A stretch of 64,000 bases of DNA from Taxillus chinensis (Eukaryota > Streptophyta > Magnoliopsida > Santalales > Loranthaceae): contig CM042089.1 of NCBI GenBank assembly GCA_023512835.1, positions 11,671,759-11,735,758 on the forward strand. The letters run 5' to 3'. Below are positions 12,661 to 23,439 of the stretch, one piece after another. Each line of letters begins with the position of its first letter. The first letter of the stretch is position 1. A program made the translations under genes and the position numbers. The notes beneath the pieces were generated by a model. That model was not told the origin of the DNA, made no database searches, and was given only the letters and a program-made list of their open reading frames with translations.

Positions 12661-14676
12661 ATCCTCAAGGCTTTCACTTGCCAGCCACAGCTTCTTTTGG
12701 ACAACAAACACTACTAAATCATCACCATCCTGATCTAAATCTGAACTTGAATCAGCTGTAACCACTGTTTCCTAGTGCAACGCTTGCAAATACTTCCTTA
12801 TAAATTCTATAACCCATTTTTTGTCCATAATAATAATGAATCCAGTGGGCCTAAGCATGCGATCCATCTTAATCAGCAGGTCCTCGAAGCTACACCCTTT
12901 TTTCTCAATGGTAGAAAAAACGGCCGCAACATGGAGCAAATCATACGTTCTAGGGTAGGTTTAGAACGATTCACACCTATCAAATAAAACATTTGGTGAA
13001 ATAATATTAAAGTTTAAGTAGAAAAACAAAAGTTCAAATACGTAATTAAACTCAGACCCAAAATGCAATGGATTGGACCCTATTTACACGATTGAAACTT
13101 GACAGTTGACACTAAAAAGTGCAATCCAGCTAGGTTAGACGGGTTTAACATGGCCATGACTCAAGACTAACTGCTGATTGAACCTCATAATTAATAACTT
13201 CATAAATCTATCTTAACCCCTAAACTAATCTCATTTACGTATATATTAATATATGTAATTTGTGGAACATAGAGGCGTACTGGTAGTAGTAATAGTACAA
13301 CAATCATTCTTCTTTCTTCAGGTATGTAAGCAGTATATGCTCCATGCTCTGTGTGTCCACGAGAAAATAAAAAGAAGCTATAGATACAAACAATAAGCAA
13401 ATATATGTTTGTTTAATTCATGCACATACCAGTTGTGCACAGTGCCTATCAGGCTTCTGTCATATATCAGCTTCAGCGTGTTTGGTCTGTCTTCAAGAAC
13501 AACATTCATCACCCAGACATTCTCGCTCTTTAAAGCAGTAGCAAATAAACCCAAATTAGCCTTCATGTCCATCAAATTCCTTAAACCGTCAAAGGCGATC
13601 TTTGGACTAAGAGATTCCAGTAACTTTTAACCTGTTGTCGCCACAACTCCTGGAAACACACGAGACACTATCTATCTTAGCCCATATCTTTATTTCACAA
13701 TGAATTTAATGCAGTAACAAAACAAAGTCCACTAATCGTATCCTTCTTAAACGCTTCATTTGGATAGCCAAAATCAGCAAGCCTATGAGGTAGTGCACTT
13801 AGTCTAGTTGGCCAAGGAGCTAACCCACTTCCCTTGATTCTCTGGTCATCTGAAAAAAAAAAAAGAACACGCATACAATATATAGCAAAAATCAAGCATC
13901 TATAATTACGAATAATCTCCCTAAAACTTCAAAATGAAATTCAGTAGCTTTGTTGATTTTGTTTTCCAAAAAGAAGTATCAATAACTAGCATCATTAATC
14001 ATGGAACTACAACCTTTGAAACAAACTAGAAAAGCAATGACAAATGCAACATGTGAGAAGTGAATCTTACGATCAGAATAAGGGGTGATGCATGCTTCCA
14101 TTGGCACACCCCAAACAACATCTGGATTGTCATCAGATTGATAGAGAGGAGGTTGGGCATCAGGCCCTGTTTCCATATAACAATCATTTGTAAGAGGCTT
14201 TTGCCAAATAACAGTTTGATTTCTCTTTCAAGCTATTCTCCAACACATTCGCTCCACAAGGTCACTCATCAGTGTCCATATCCTGAGATCTTCTTCATCT
14301 TGTGCATAGGCTTCAGAAGAAGAGTAGGCAAAATAGCCTCCTGGTCCGAGCAACCTATCCAATTCAAGAAGAAAGATGTCGTCCCTTTGCAGCCAATCAA
14401 TTCTACAACGCGAGCAGTGAGCAAGTTCAAAAGACCTGCTTAGATAAGGAAACCTTTTTGTCCCTAAAACACCAAGATAAGCAGGTATGCCCCTCTCCAA
14501 AGCAAATTGGATTTGGTTTTGATTTGATGGACATCATTAGGTGCCAAGGACATGTCAATGATATTAGATAAAAGAAGATAAACTCTAAAACTTGCAAAAC
14601 CACATCCAACATCAAGAACAGTTCGTATTCTTCCTTCATTGTTCAGATTATCATTTGAAAAGTTTAGCAAAACCAT
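12661..14676 (-). pseudogene. PMT-type putative methyltransferase pseudogene (cell-wall, SAM-dependent)
   Basis: It matches the plant QUA2/PMT methyltransferase family (DUF248; Golgi type II membrane proteins linked to pectin methylation). In order on the minus strand: SAM motif I with VLDVGCG (about 14620), ERGIPAYLGVLGTKR (about 14490), HCSRCRIDWLQRD (about 14410), LGPGGYFAYSS (about 14330), WGVPMEACITPYSD (about 14090), then an intron with a good GTAAGA donor, GSGLAPWPTR (about 13825), MDMKANLG (about 13570), NTLKLIYDRSLIGTVHNW (about 13460), and the C-terminal EDLLIKMDRMLRPTGFIII and VVFVVQKKLWLASESL (12661-12860). Introns are retained, so it is not a processed copy. It is dead: frameshifts near 14600 and 14520, an in-frame TGA after CWRIA (about 14237), another shift near 13610, a stop in the C-terminal exon near 12950, and loss of the N-terminal exons where an LTR begins at 14714. 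Confidence 0.88.
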
Positions 14677-14713
14677 ATATTATTTTAGAATTTTAGGAAA
14701 AGCTCTATACTTA

Positions 14714-16190
14714 TGATAACGTGCATTTATGCCGTGATTCTAGTATATATTTAGGACATTAAAGAGCATAACTAGAGCTTAATTTATTCATATTTATTAG
14801 ATATTTGCTATAACACCTTAGGAAGACATTGCTTGGCATATATATGTGTTTTTGAGCTGTTTTGGCAGGTTTTTAGGTAATTTTATCTCATGGACATTAG
14901 CCAAATCACTTCATTTACCAAAAAAGGAACTTATGGCAAAAGAGGATAGCCTGATGAGGCAAAACATGAGTGCACGTCACATGGACCATTGTCACATGCA
15001 AGGAAATAATTATATTCCTGCCTTCCACACGACGCCAGGAAGCTTGGGGAGCAATTTCACCTCATTTGGAGCTACACGTTATATGAGGATATGACGTGCA
15101 ATATTACGTGCACCTGTATTTTTGCATAGTTCACTTTGGTTTATTATTTTAAAGACTTTTCTCTAAAGAACCTTAGTCTAAATCTGCTTGGTTTGAGCAT
15201 TATTGTAACTTCAAGATGGATTTTAGGTCATTAAGGAAAACTACGTAGTTTTGCTAATGGGCTGTCAGCTGGGCTAGGGCACATCTATAGCTGGACTTGC
15301 AGCCCTATATAAAGGGAAAAACACAACCACCAAAGTGAAGGAACTGAAAATCGGAGAGAAAGGGCTGACGGCTGGAAACCCTAGCAGACTTGGAGGTGTG
15401 GATTGCCGCTGGAATTGAAGATCAGAGCTAGGATTTGAGAGTTATTTCGCACCTTGAGGAAGGAAGCCACCTGAGAACACACTTTCTTTCCTGTTCCAAG
15501 GTCTGAATGTTGTATTTCATGGATTCTGGTGTAATCTCCAATATGAGTGAGTAGTTCCTATTTTCTAAGGGAGCAATGTAGCCCCCTATGCTGTAATATT
15601 GATGATGGGTGAATTCTGAGATTGTCTATGTGAAACGTGCATGTTTTAAGGATCTTATCATTATTTTATAATCTGGATTGTGCACTTTCGGATTCCTTAG
15701 TCCTAGTCAGGGACAGAACTCATGATTCTTCACATATATATGCTTGGTGTGACCATTATCCTTGCATGTGTGTGATTTATTAGCTATAAAGCTGATATAA
15801 TGATGACCATTCATGCAGTAAGTGCTTAGAAGGTCTGACAATGACCATTTGCCAAACCTTGGTTGATAAATAACATGCGTAGCTTAGAACAAACCCAAGA
15901 GCACTCGAATCAGTATAAATAGTGCAGGGTTGGCGAAGTTGTGACCTTAGATGTCTTAATTCTGAAATTTAAATCCAAAACCATTCTGCTTAGTAATTTA
16001 AGAGACAAGAGTTTATAACTTGAGAAAAATACAAAACAGTAAGCTAAAACATTTTCTAGGACTAGAGTAAATAGGTGATTTGATTAAACACTGGAAAAGC
16101 TTGGTTAATCTCTGTGGGTTCGACCCCTTTCGTGCTGTCGGGGATTCAACGGTTTACTGATTAAAAACTGGAAAAGCTTGGTCAATTCCA
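14714..16190 (+). mobile_element. LTR (left member of an inverted LTR pair)
   Basis: It starts TGATAACGTGCATTTATGCC at 14714. A TATA-type promoter (CCCTATATAAAGGG, about 15302-15316) lies 600 bp in, as expected of an LTR. Near the 3' side is CTCTGTGGGTTCGACCCC (about 16110-16127), a sequence often seen at the end of long gypsy-type LTRs and their leader. The first about 680 bp are repeated in reverse at 16199..16920. The phrase AACTGGAAAAGCTTGGT occurs twice near 16090 and 16165. The family cannot be fixed without coding domains; an Athila/Tat-like gypsy is my inference. Confidence 0.6.
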
Positions 16191-16198
16191 GCCAATCC

Positions 16199-16745
16199 CC
16201 ACCTCCAAGTCTGCTAGGGTTTCCAGCCGTCAGCCCTTTTTCTCTGATGTTCAGTTCCTTCACTTTGATGGTTGTGTTTTTCCCTTTATATAGGGCTGCA
16301 AGTCCAGCTATAGATGTGCCCTAGCCCAACTGATAGCCCATTAGCAAAACTACATAGTTTTGCTTAATGACCTAAAATCCATCTTGAAGTTACAATAATG
16401 ATTAAACCAAGCAGATTTAGACCAAGGTTCTTTAGAGAAAAGTCTTTAAAAGAATAAACCAAAGTGAACTATGCAAAAATACAGGTGCACGTCATATTGC
16501 ACGCCATATCCTCATATGACGTGCAGCTCCAAATGAGGTGAAATTGCTCCTCAAGCTTCCTGGTGTCGTGTAGAAGGCAGGAATATAATTATCTCTATGC
16601 ACGTGACAATGGTCCATGTGACGTGCACTCATGTTTTGCCTCATTAGGCTGCCCTCTTTTGCCACAAGTTCCTTCTTTGGTAAATGAAGTGATTTAGTTG
16701 ATGCCCATGATATGAAATTGCCTAAAAACCTGCCAAAATAACTCA

Positions 16746-16796
<51 letters not shown>

Positions 16797-16920
16797 GCCA
16801 AGCAATGTCTTCCTAAGGTGTTAGAGCAAATATCTAATAAATATGAATAAATTAAGCTCTAGTTATGCTCTTTAATGTCCTAAATATACACTAGAATCAC
16901 GGCATAAATACACATTATCA
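16199..16920 (-). mobile_element. LTR (right member of inverted pair, 3'-truncated)
   Basis: This is the reverse complement of 14714..about 15400, with the start TGATAATGTG at 16920 and the TATA region at about 16285. Directly outside it, 16921..16960 reads on the minus strand as CTTGAGGACAAACAATGG then TTCAAGTGTGGTG, the kind of sequence that lies just before the 3' LTR in some plant gypsy elements, so this is probably a 3' LTR. A (CA)n(TA)n microsatellite interrupts it at 16747..16797. Confidence 0.65.
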
Positions 16921-17236
16921 AATACACCACACTTGAACCATTGTTTGTCCTCAAGCAAGAACATACAAGCATGCGAAAATAAAATAAACACACAGTCACA
17001 CTGGAACGAAAATAAAATAACAATCAAGGAGGGTCATGGTTTCCTAAGCATGCAACTCTATCATGATGAAGGGGGCATTCAACTAACCAAAATGATTTAT
17101 AATTTAGCTTATTCATGTCCATACCCCTAAGTCCAATAACCATGCAATCTCGTCACTGAAAATTCAGATATCAACAAGCATTCCATCATAACACAACACC
17201 TAGTTTCCCTTGAAGTCCTCACCAAGGTTAGAGCAG
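16921..17236 (-). mobile_element. Residual internal sequence upstream of the inverted 3' LTR
   Basis: The segment continues outward from the LTR start at 16920 with a polypurine-like stretch and non-coding sequence. The 65-residue plus-strand frame here has no recognised similarity. It ends where the gypsy integrase fragment begins; the exact junction is not visible. Confidence 0.4.
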
Positions 17237-18129
17237 CCTCACAGACGGCCAAACGGAGCGTGTCAATGGCATACTAGATCTATACCTGAAGCACTATGTG
17301 AGTGCCAATCAAAGAGATTGGGCCAAGTTGCTGAAAATAACCCAATTCTCATATAACTTACAGAAGAGCGAGTCCACAAACGAGAGCCCATTCGAACTCG
17401 TAACTGGGCAGCAACCACTGACGCCCACTTCCATCACTCGAGGGTACACTGAAAAGAGCCTTGCAGCATTCAAGTTTACAAAAGGATGGCATGAACAGAC
17501 GGATCTGGCCAGGGCATACTTGCATAGAGCGGCGAAGAAGATGAAGAAGTGGGCAGATCAACAAAAGAGACCCTTAGAATTTCAAGAAGGAGACATGGTG
17601 ATGCCCAAATTCCTTCCGCGCCAAACCAAAGCACTTAGACAATTGCATAAGGGTTCGGTGCGCCGTTATGAGGGGCCTTTCAAAGTACTTAAGAGAGTTG
17701 GGAAGGTCTCATATAAACTGGACCTCCCGACTAGTTTACAAAGGCATCTGGTGTTCCACGCGAGTTTGCTCAAGCCTTACCATGAAGACTTGGAAGATAC
17801 GAGCGGACAGCGGGCAGACACCAACAACATCAACAGGCAAGACCTACGACAAAGAGATAAAAAAAATCCACTCTCGTAGAGTCGTGCCAAGAAGGGGCGT
17901 AGATCCAAGCTGGGTGGAGTACGACGTCCAATGGAAGAACAATCCGATGGAAGAGGCAAGCTGGGAGAAGGAAGAGGATCTGGGGCAATTCTCCAAGGAG
18001 ATTGAAGCATACCGAAAAGAGACCAAACGCTATATCCAGCAGTTCGATGGGTTCAAGGAAGCCAAAGACGTAACGAGGACGCTACGAAATCGGGTGGGGG
18101 AGAATGTCACGGACCGAGGCTTATCCTAG
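17237..18129 (+). pseudogene. Ty3/gypsy chromovirus integrase C-terminus and chromodomain, frameshifted
   Basis: This is the 3' end of a gypsy polyprotein. It opens inside the integrase core at TDGQTERVNG (about 17243), continues through SANQRDWAKLL, NESPFELVTGQQPLTP, the KKMKKWADQQKR stretch, the GPY/F module with RRYEGPFKVLKRVGKVSYKL (about 17655-17720), and VFHASLLKPYHED (about 17755-17795). The frame then shifts. A chromodomain follows in another frame, with RRGVDPSWVEYDVQWKN and EASWEKEEDLGQF (about 17893-18000). Chromodomains direct integration of these elements to particular chromatin. Wording around GPY/F and the chromodomain resembles the Galadriel chromovirus lineage (inference). 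Everything upstream (gag, protease, RT, RNase H) is missing. Confidence 0.9.
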
Positions 18130-18488
18130 CATACTTAGGCCATTTTGGGGTATTTCCCCCTTGTAAAGTGTTGTACTTAGCTTATAGAGTAAGTTGTAGA
18201 GATTTTAGATTTTGATCATATATAATGTCTCTTGGTGACATAGCCAGAAAAATGTTAACATTTATATGTAGGGGAGTAATGTTGTAAAGCTTTCAAGCAA
18301 TCAATACAATCGTTTGCTGTCTTCGTTCAATCGTTTTTCCGTTAAGTGCTTCCCTACACAATTGCTTTACAACGGATCGATGAGTTCGGATCCAAATGCG
18401 ACGAGTTAGGCTGACCTAGCGTTCCTTCGTATGGGTGGGAACTAGGTGCCGCACTGGTTAAGCTGTTATAAAGGCTGACCCCGTGACA
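18105..18488 (+). repeat. 3' LTR of the chromovirus
   Basis: A 384-bp unit begins TGTCACGG and ends CCGTGACA, a perfect 8-bp terminal inverted repeat of the TG...CA type. It is directly preceded by a purine-rich tract (GGGTGGGGGAGAA, 18092-18104), the expected polypurine tract. The polyprotein frame runs slightly into it, common in this group. No 5' LTR is in the window, so the target duplication cannot be checked. Confidence 0.88.
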
Positions 18489-18730
18489 TTATTCCGTATT
18501 CATGGGCTTAACTCGGATTTGACCAAGTTTGACCACCGGATTTGGGCTTATTCTGCATTAACAAGTTTTTATTCCGCATTAATGAGCTTATTCTGCATCA
18601 ATTTGTCCTTATTCCGCATCAATGGGCTTAGCTCAGATTTGACCAAGTTTGACCACCGGATTTGGGCTTAGTCCGCATCAACGGGCTTAGCCTGGATTTG
18701 ACCAAGTTTGGCCGCCAGATTTAGGTTTCC
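18489..18730 (+). repeat. Tandem repeat with CTCGGATTTGACCAAGTTTGACC core
   Basis: The phrase GATTTGACCAAGTTTG with GACCACCGGATTTGGGCTTA recurs three times (about 18513, 18634 and 18696), with shorter CCGCATCAATGGGCTTA units between. The period is irregular (about 60-120 bp). It abuts the chromovirus LTR. Confidence 0.55.
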
Positions 18731-19104
18731 TCAAAAATTTCCGTGTGTGGGCTTGGTCGCTATGTGGCGCCTCTACTTGGGCTTTCTTTGGCCTCTCTTG
18801 TTCTCACTTGCTGTGTTAGGAGAGTGTCTTTGTATATATACTGGGTGAAGGAGAAGCAAAACTGCCAATGTAGGACAAACATGTATATGAAGAACCAAAA
18901 TTCGTGGATAATAAGGTAGATTTTTGGAGCAACTTCAAAAATTCATAACTTTCTCCATAGAGCTCGGATTAGGGCCAAATTGGTCTTCTTTTTCTTGAAA
19001 TTCTGTCATCTATCTCCAAAAATTGGAATCACTCAAAAAAGATCAACCATTTAGGAAAAAAGTGGGAAAAGCCTCATAGAGGTACATGACAGTGGAAGCA
19101 TTCT
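18731..19104. other. Spacer next to tandem repeats
   Basis: No coding frame recognised. There is a TATA-like TATATATACTGGGTG near 18833. The sequence near 18925-18975 already resembles the repeat unit that follows (AAAATTCATAACTT...GAGCTCGGATTA). Confidence 0.3.
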
Positions 19105-19700
19105 GCCCGTCAGATTCAAAAATTCATAGTTAATTGCACAGAACTCGGATTATCCTCAAACCTATTAGATATGATAGATAAGTATGATATCTAACTAATG
19201 GAATTGACTTTGTTCAATTCGAACATGTATTGAGGAAGTTATTGGCAAAATAGTGCGCTGCATACCGATTGTTCCACCTAAACTTGATCAGCAACATCAA
19301 AAAATCATAACTAATTGAATACAGACTAGAATAATCTCAAACTAGTTGGAAATGATAGATAAAGATGTTATATAACTAATGCAAGTGACTTTGTTAAATT
19401 CGAACTAGTATTGAAGGAGTTATTGGCAAAATAGTGCGCTGCGCACCGGCTGTCTCTCACAAATTTGTACCAGATTTGGTTGTCAACTTCGAAAAATCAT
19501 AATTAATTGAATATAGCCTGGAAAAATCTCAAACCAATTGGAAATGACAGATAAAGGTGTTATCTACTCAACGCAATTGAGTTTGTTGGATTACGACAAG
19601 TATCAGGGAAGTTATCGGCAAAATAGCGGGCTGCACACCGGTTGTCCAATTCAACTTCATACAAAACTTAATACTTTTGTCATAATTTCTTCATTTCTTC
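19105..19700. repeat. Three-copy direct tandem repeat, unit about 181-192 bp
   Basis: Each unit contains AAAAATCATAACTAATTGAAT, a GATAGATAAA/TGTTAT segment, and TTATTGGCAAAATAGTGCGCTG then CACCGGTTGT. The anchor GGCAAAATAG starts at 19244, 19425 and 19617. The copies differ by many substitutions, so the array is old. It could be a degraded satellite or a duplicated retroelement leader. Confidence 0.7.
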
Positions 19701-19861
19701 TCGGAATCAAGTGTGGTCAAGTGCGTTGTTCTCCAAATTTCATCCTCTATCACTTGTTATTGCCTTGGGATAGGTAAAGGTTTCCCAAAGTGGTGCTTTG
19801 TCTTGTGGTCTTTCCCTGAGTATGATTGTGATTTAACTCGGTCAAAACGGGGTTCAACAAC

Positions 19862-20211
19862 GTGCATTGACCTAGGCACTGCATCTCCGAGTTTCCAACC
19901 CAGACGTATGCAAATTTGGTTCCAACTGATGACGCGAATCTGTGCGTATCGCAACTGTCGAAGCAGAAGTCCTCGATGGTGACGTCTGGGGCTGTCAACA
20001 CCACGCTGATGGTGGTGGCGCTGGGCTGCTATTGTTTTTTTGGCCACGGGAGGCCAGTTGGGTAAGTTGTTTACCGGTAAGGGATTTTCTGAGGGAGCAT
20101 TTCTCGTCGCTCATCTGATCGCCGAGGGAGAGTGCGATGGACGCGCGTTGTTGTCGGTGGTGAGGGCGTAGTGCTTGGCAGTCGTCTTCAACCACGTGGA
20201 AACGGAGGGCT
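19862..20211 (-). pseudogene. EXORDIUM/PHI-1-like pseudogene, C-proximal part
   Basis: Phosphate-induced protein 1 (EXORDIUM) proteins are secreted wall-associated proteins acting in cell expansion. On the minus strand the segment reads SVSTWLKTTAKHYALTTDN (about 20145-20205), then in another frame SLGDQMSDEKCSLRKSLTGK and QLTQLASRGQKN, then VLTAPDVTIEDFCFDSC and KFAYVWVGNSEMQC up to about 19862. These are the expected family blocks in the expected order. Two or more frameshifts separate them and the final third of the family is missing. The upstream part of the same gene lies 11 kb away at 31396..31535, on the far side of a CACTA transposon whose end is at 20212. Confidence 0.86.
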
Positions 20212-20234
20212 CACTACAAAAATCAATCACTTAG

Positions 20235-20730
20235 GCGGCATTTTCAAAATGCCGCAACGAACAAGTAAAACGTCGCGCAAAGTAATAGCGGCGAAACTCT
20301 CCAGCGCCAATATTGCGCCGTCGGGGAAGCGTTTAGGCGGCATTTTTATAAAATGCCGGTATAGTACTAATCTGGGCCAGCGTTTCTAGAACGTCGTAAT
20401 AGAAATCACAGTTGCGGCATTTGTACAAACGCCGCCATTTGTGGCGTCATTTCACAAACGCCGCCGTTTGTGGCGTCGTTTCACAAATGCCGCCATTTGT
20501 GGCGTCGTTTCACAAATGCCGCCATTTGTGGCGTCGTTTCACAAATGCCGCCGTTGGTTTCAACGTTTTACAAACGCCGCTGAGTTTGGTGTCGTTTTAA
20601 GAAAACGGCAACAATGTTGGTGTTGTTTCGTATTAACGCTGCAGATTGTCATGGCTTTTTTTAAAACGTCGCCCCCTGGCTGTGGCGCTGCAAGACTTTA
20701 GGAAGGCGTTTGTAGAAACGCCACAAACAA
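20235..20730. repeat. CACTA left subterminal repeats, including a 29-bp tandem array
   Basis: From 20431 a 29-bp unit (GCCGCCATTTGTGGCGTC then GTTTCACAAAT) repeats at exact spacing: 20431, 20460, 20489, 20518, 20547 and a partial at 20576. Each unit contains the partly palindromic GCCGCCA...TGGCGTC. In En/Spm, subterminal repeats are where the TNPA-type protein binds; that role here is by analogy. Confidence 0.85.
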
Positions 20731-21630
20731 TTAACGTTGTATCTCGCAAATGGGTAATTTATTAATTTTTCGCTGGCATATTAAATGTGGAAAGGCATTC
20801 GTATTATAATCGAAAATTGAAACAAATACTCATTTAACCAAATAGAAACATGTTCCATACATATTTTACGTTAATCCAACCAAAGAGTTACAACGAGTAA
20901 CTGAATAATTAAAATTAATTCAGCCAAAAAAAATGAGTAACAACGACATAAAAAAAATTACACTGGCATAAGTTTGCAGCCACAACAAAAACGTAATATA
21001 ATATCCTCATTTCTTCCTGTTATGCCTCTTCAATACAAAACAACACCTCATGTTGCTCCATTATAAGCTTGTTAAGTGCCTAGAAATTACAAACCACTTT
21101 CTCAATTAGACAAATAGATATTTTTCATTGTCTTTGACTACAAAAATAAATAAACTAATAAAATATATAAAATACAGATTGCATTAAACCAGCAACATAA
21201 AATAAAAATGTCATATATATTAAAATTCAGGCCAAAGAAAAGAATTAAAAAATAACCCAGTGATGCAGGTTGCAGTCGTGATATGTAAAATTCGAGGTAA
21301 TTAATTTAGCAGAAACAAGGAAATTAAATGGCAGTTTTCAATATTTATGCGATAATAATTGAAATAATGAAGTAAAAGTACAGGCTAACAACCAAAATTG
21401 AAACAATGAAGTTAATTAACCAAAACATTATTTAAATGTTGCATGCTAACAACCTTTACAGGCTAACAAAACACGGGGAGAAAGAGAAAGCTCATAAATT
21501 TAAGCATCCATATGAAATCAATATGCTAAAAATCAAGGTGGAGAGCCCAAGTGGAGAGCAAATCATGCAAATCCAATTTCAATTTGTCTTATAACTAGGT
21601 GGAGAGCCCAGGAGGGTTATAAAAATTATA
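20731..21630. other. AT-rich internal CACTA sequence
   Basis: No coding frame, splice pattern or repeat of note was seen between the left subterminal array and the unidentified coding fragment. Confidence 0.4.
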
Positions 21631-21639
21631 AAGTAATGA

Positions 21640-22224
21640 CTTCTAATTTCTCCCTAAAAGAACATGCTGATATTCTTATTTATAAAAAACCAATTATAGA
21701 TGTAAAGGAAGAGGTTATAAAAGCTGAGACTGACCTTCCCGCTCCAGTATTGCATATTACCTCATGAGGTTAAGGATTTAGGAGAGTTTGTATCTGTCTA
21801 TGGGGTTCACGGTTTAAACAATCCATCATTGTCTTCTATTGATTCTGTGAGAAGAGGAAGTCCTGATTTTAATTTTAAGAAGCAATCAAAAGTTAGTGAT
21901 ATTTTTATAGAAGTAGGGCCACCTCCATCAGTGGCTGCGGGAATAGTTGACCCTCTTCGCAAAGATCTGGAAGCTATAGAGTGTGACTCTGAAGAAGAAA
22001 ATATTTGTTGCGGGATAACAAGTGCAAATGAGTGTTTTGTTGATGGCTCAGTTGGTTTTCCATCTACTGATAAGATTTGCTTGGTGGAATCTTCTAGGAA
22101 GGAAGGAATGGAGACAAGGCTTTTGTTCAGTGGTTGTACGTTAGAAGAATCAAGTGGTGACCTTTTCCTAGAGCTCTCTGTTTGTCTTTTATATTCTTTC
22201 ACTTCGCAGGTAGCAGCTTGTTAA
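21640..22224 (+). pseudogene. Unidentified coding fragment inside the CACTA, opposite strand to the transposase
   Basis: The segment reads on the plus strand as ordinary, complex protein sequence: KEHADILIYKKPIIDVKEEV and KAETDLPAPVLHI, then a one-base frame change, then LPHEVKDLGEFVSVYGVHGL and a long stretch with KVSDIFIEVGPPPSVAAG, LRKDLEAIECDSEEEN and STDKICLVESSRKEGMET. The frame runs from about 21765 to a stop at 22224. Composition and codon use look genic, unlike the AT-rich surroundings. I do not recognise the protein. Its opposite orientation to both transposase genes and its lack of transposase similarity suggest a host-gene exon captured by the element (Pack-CACTA type), which is inference. 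The reverse frame is also open over this stretch and looks less protein-like. Confidence 0.6.
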
Positions 22225-22229
22225 CTTCT

Positions 22230-23439
22230 GTTTTTGGCAAGTGTAGGCACAGTTTTTATCATTGTTAATGAGGTCAAGGGAGAGTCATGTCCTCACAGTT
22301 ATATCACACAAAAGTAATGTATGAAAACAATTTAGAATGAGCAGATGTTGGGGCTAGAACTTGACTCACTAGCCCCCAGTGTTTTATGTTGCTGGTCCAG
22401 TGCCCCCACTCATATGGGTTATAGTCACACACTTGATTTTAGAGAGCCCAGGTGGGTTATAAAAATTATTAATTGGACACAGTATTAGAGGCCGAATTAA
22501 ACATTATTTGGGCAAATATTGAGGGTAGATCTGATTATATGCATGAAGAAGACTGAGATATGCATATTCGGGTAAATATTGAGGGTCCAGTGCCCCCCTC
22601 ATATGTTCATGAAGAAGACTGAGATTATGTGCACTATTCATGTATGACAAGGGCTTTTTGGTGAGCAATAAAACCAAATCACAAATTTTAAGAATTAAGC
22701 ATCTAAAGAGGGGCCAGCTAGTTTTATCCAGTGAATGAACAAAAGGGAGATGCAGAGGCTGCCCTCTCTTCCTAACAGCCATATAATTCCCAAGAATTAT
22801 GAAGTGAAAAAAAACACCCAAACAACCAAATATGTCAATAAGTTACATTGTTCATGTGTGTGCAATGATGATGCAGAATGAGCCAAAGAAATAGCATCAA
22901 AAAAATTCAGCATCCGTACTAGCTAAAGCTGTAATTTTCCGATACCTTCCCTTGAGATTTGATTCAAAATAAAATGCATTCAGAAAACATGCTAAAACTG
23001 TAATCCACTAGATTTACCCTCAACATTTGACATTCAAGAAAACAAAAGGCAAGGGAAATACTACTTCCACTATTTCAGCAAATTAATTCAAAAGCACTTT
23101 CACATATGTATGTCCATCAAAACAAAGATGCTTTTTGGTCCCATAATTAAAAATATGTATTGCATACTTTGTTATAATTGCAATAAGAATCCATTTCAAT
23201 AATAATCCATTTCATACAGCATCAAACACAAAACATTTTATATGTTGAGGAGTTCTCATGCTAGATAAACTATGTACCTTTTAGTAATTTTCATGCATTT
23301 CTCCTTCATGGGCGCTAGCACATGAAGACTTCTGCTGCAAACCCGGGGACACCTCAACCTTCTGAGCACCATTGATTTCCTGTAACGAATAACATACATA
23401 AGAATAATTTGAAATGAGTGACATATATTAACCTTTAAA
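22230..23439. other. CACTA internal spacer with short direct repeats
   Basis: No recognised gene. The phrase CATGAAGAAGACTGAGAT occurs at about 22542 and 22608 and again near 24105. GGTAAATATTGAGGGT-like words occur near 22512 and 22570, and CCAGTGCCCCC near 22400 and 22587. These look like local duplications. A 105-residue minus-strand frame here is not convincing. Confidence 0.4.

Noticed and set aside
12288..12761. 157-residue plus-strand open frame
   Set aside because: It overlaps a MITE arm and the antisense of the PMT pseudogene C-terminal exon; no domain.
16105..16135. GTGGGTTCGACCCC resembling a tRNA T-arm
   Set aside because: No acceptor, D- or anticodon-arm context; it lies in an LTR where this phrase is common.
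20431..20600. Regular 29-bp repeats resembling a CRISPR array
   Set aside because: The units are contiguous with no spacers, lie at a CACTA end, and the genome is a plant.
21807..22202. Minus-strand open frame over the CACTA coding fragment
   Set aside because: The plus-strand frame continues further upstream and has more protein-like composition; the reverse is probably a shadow.
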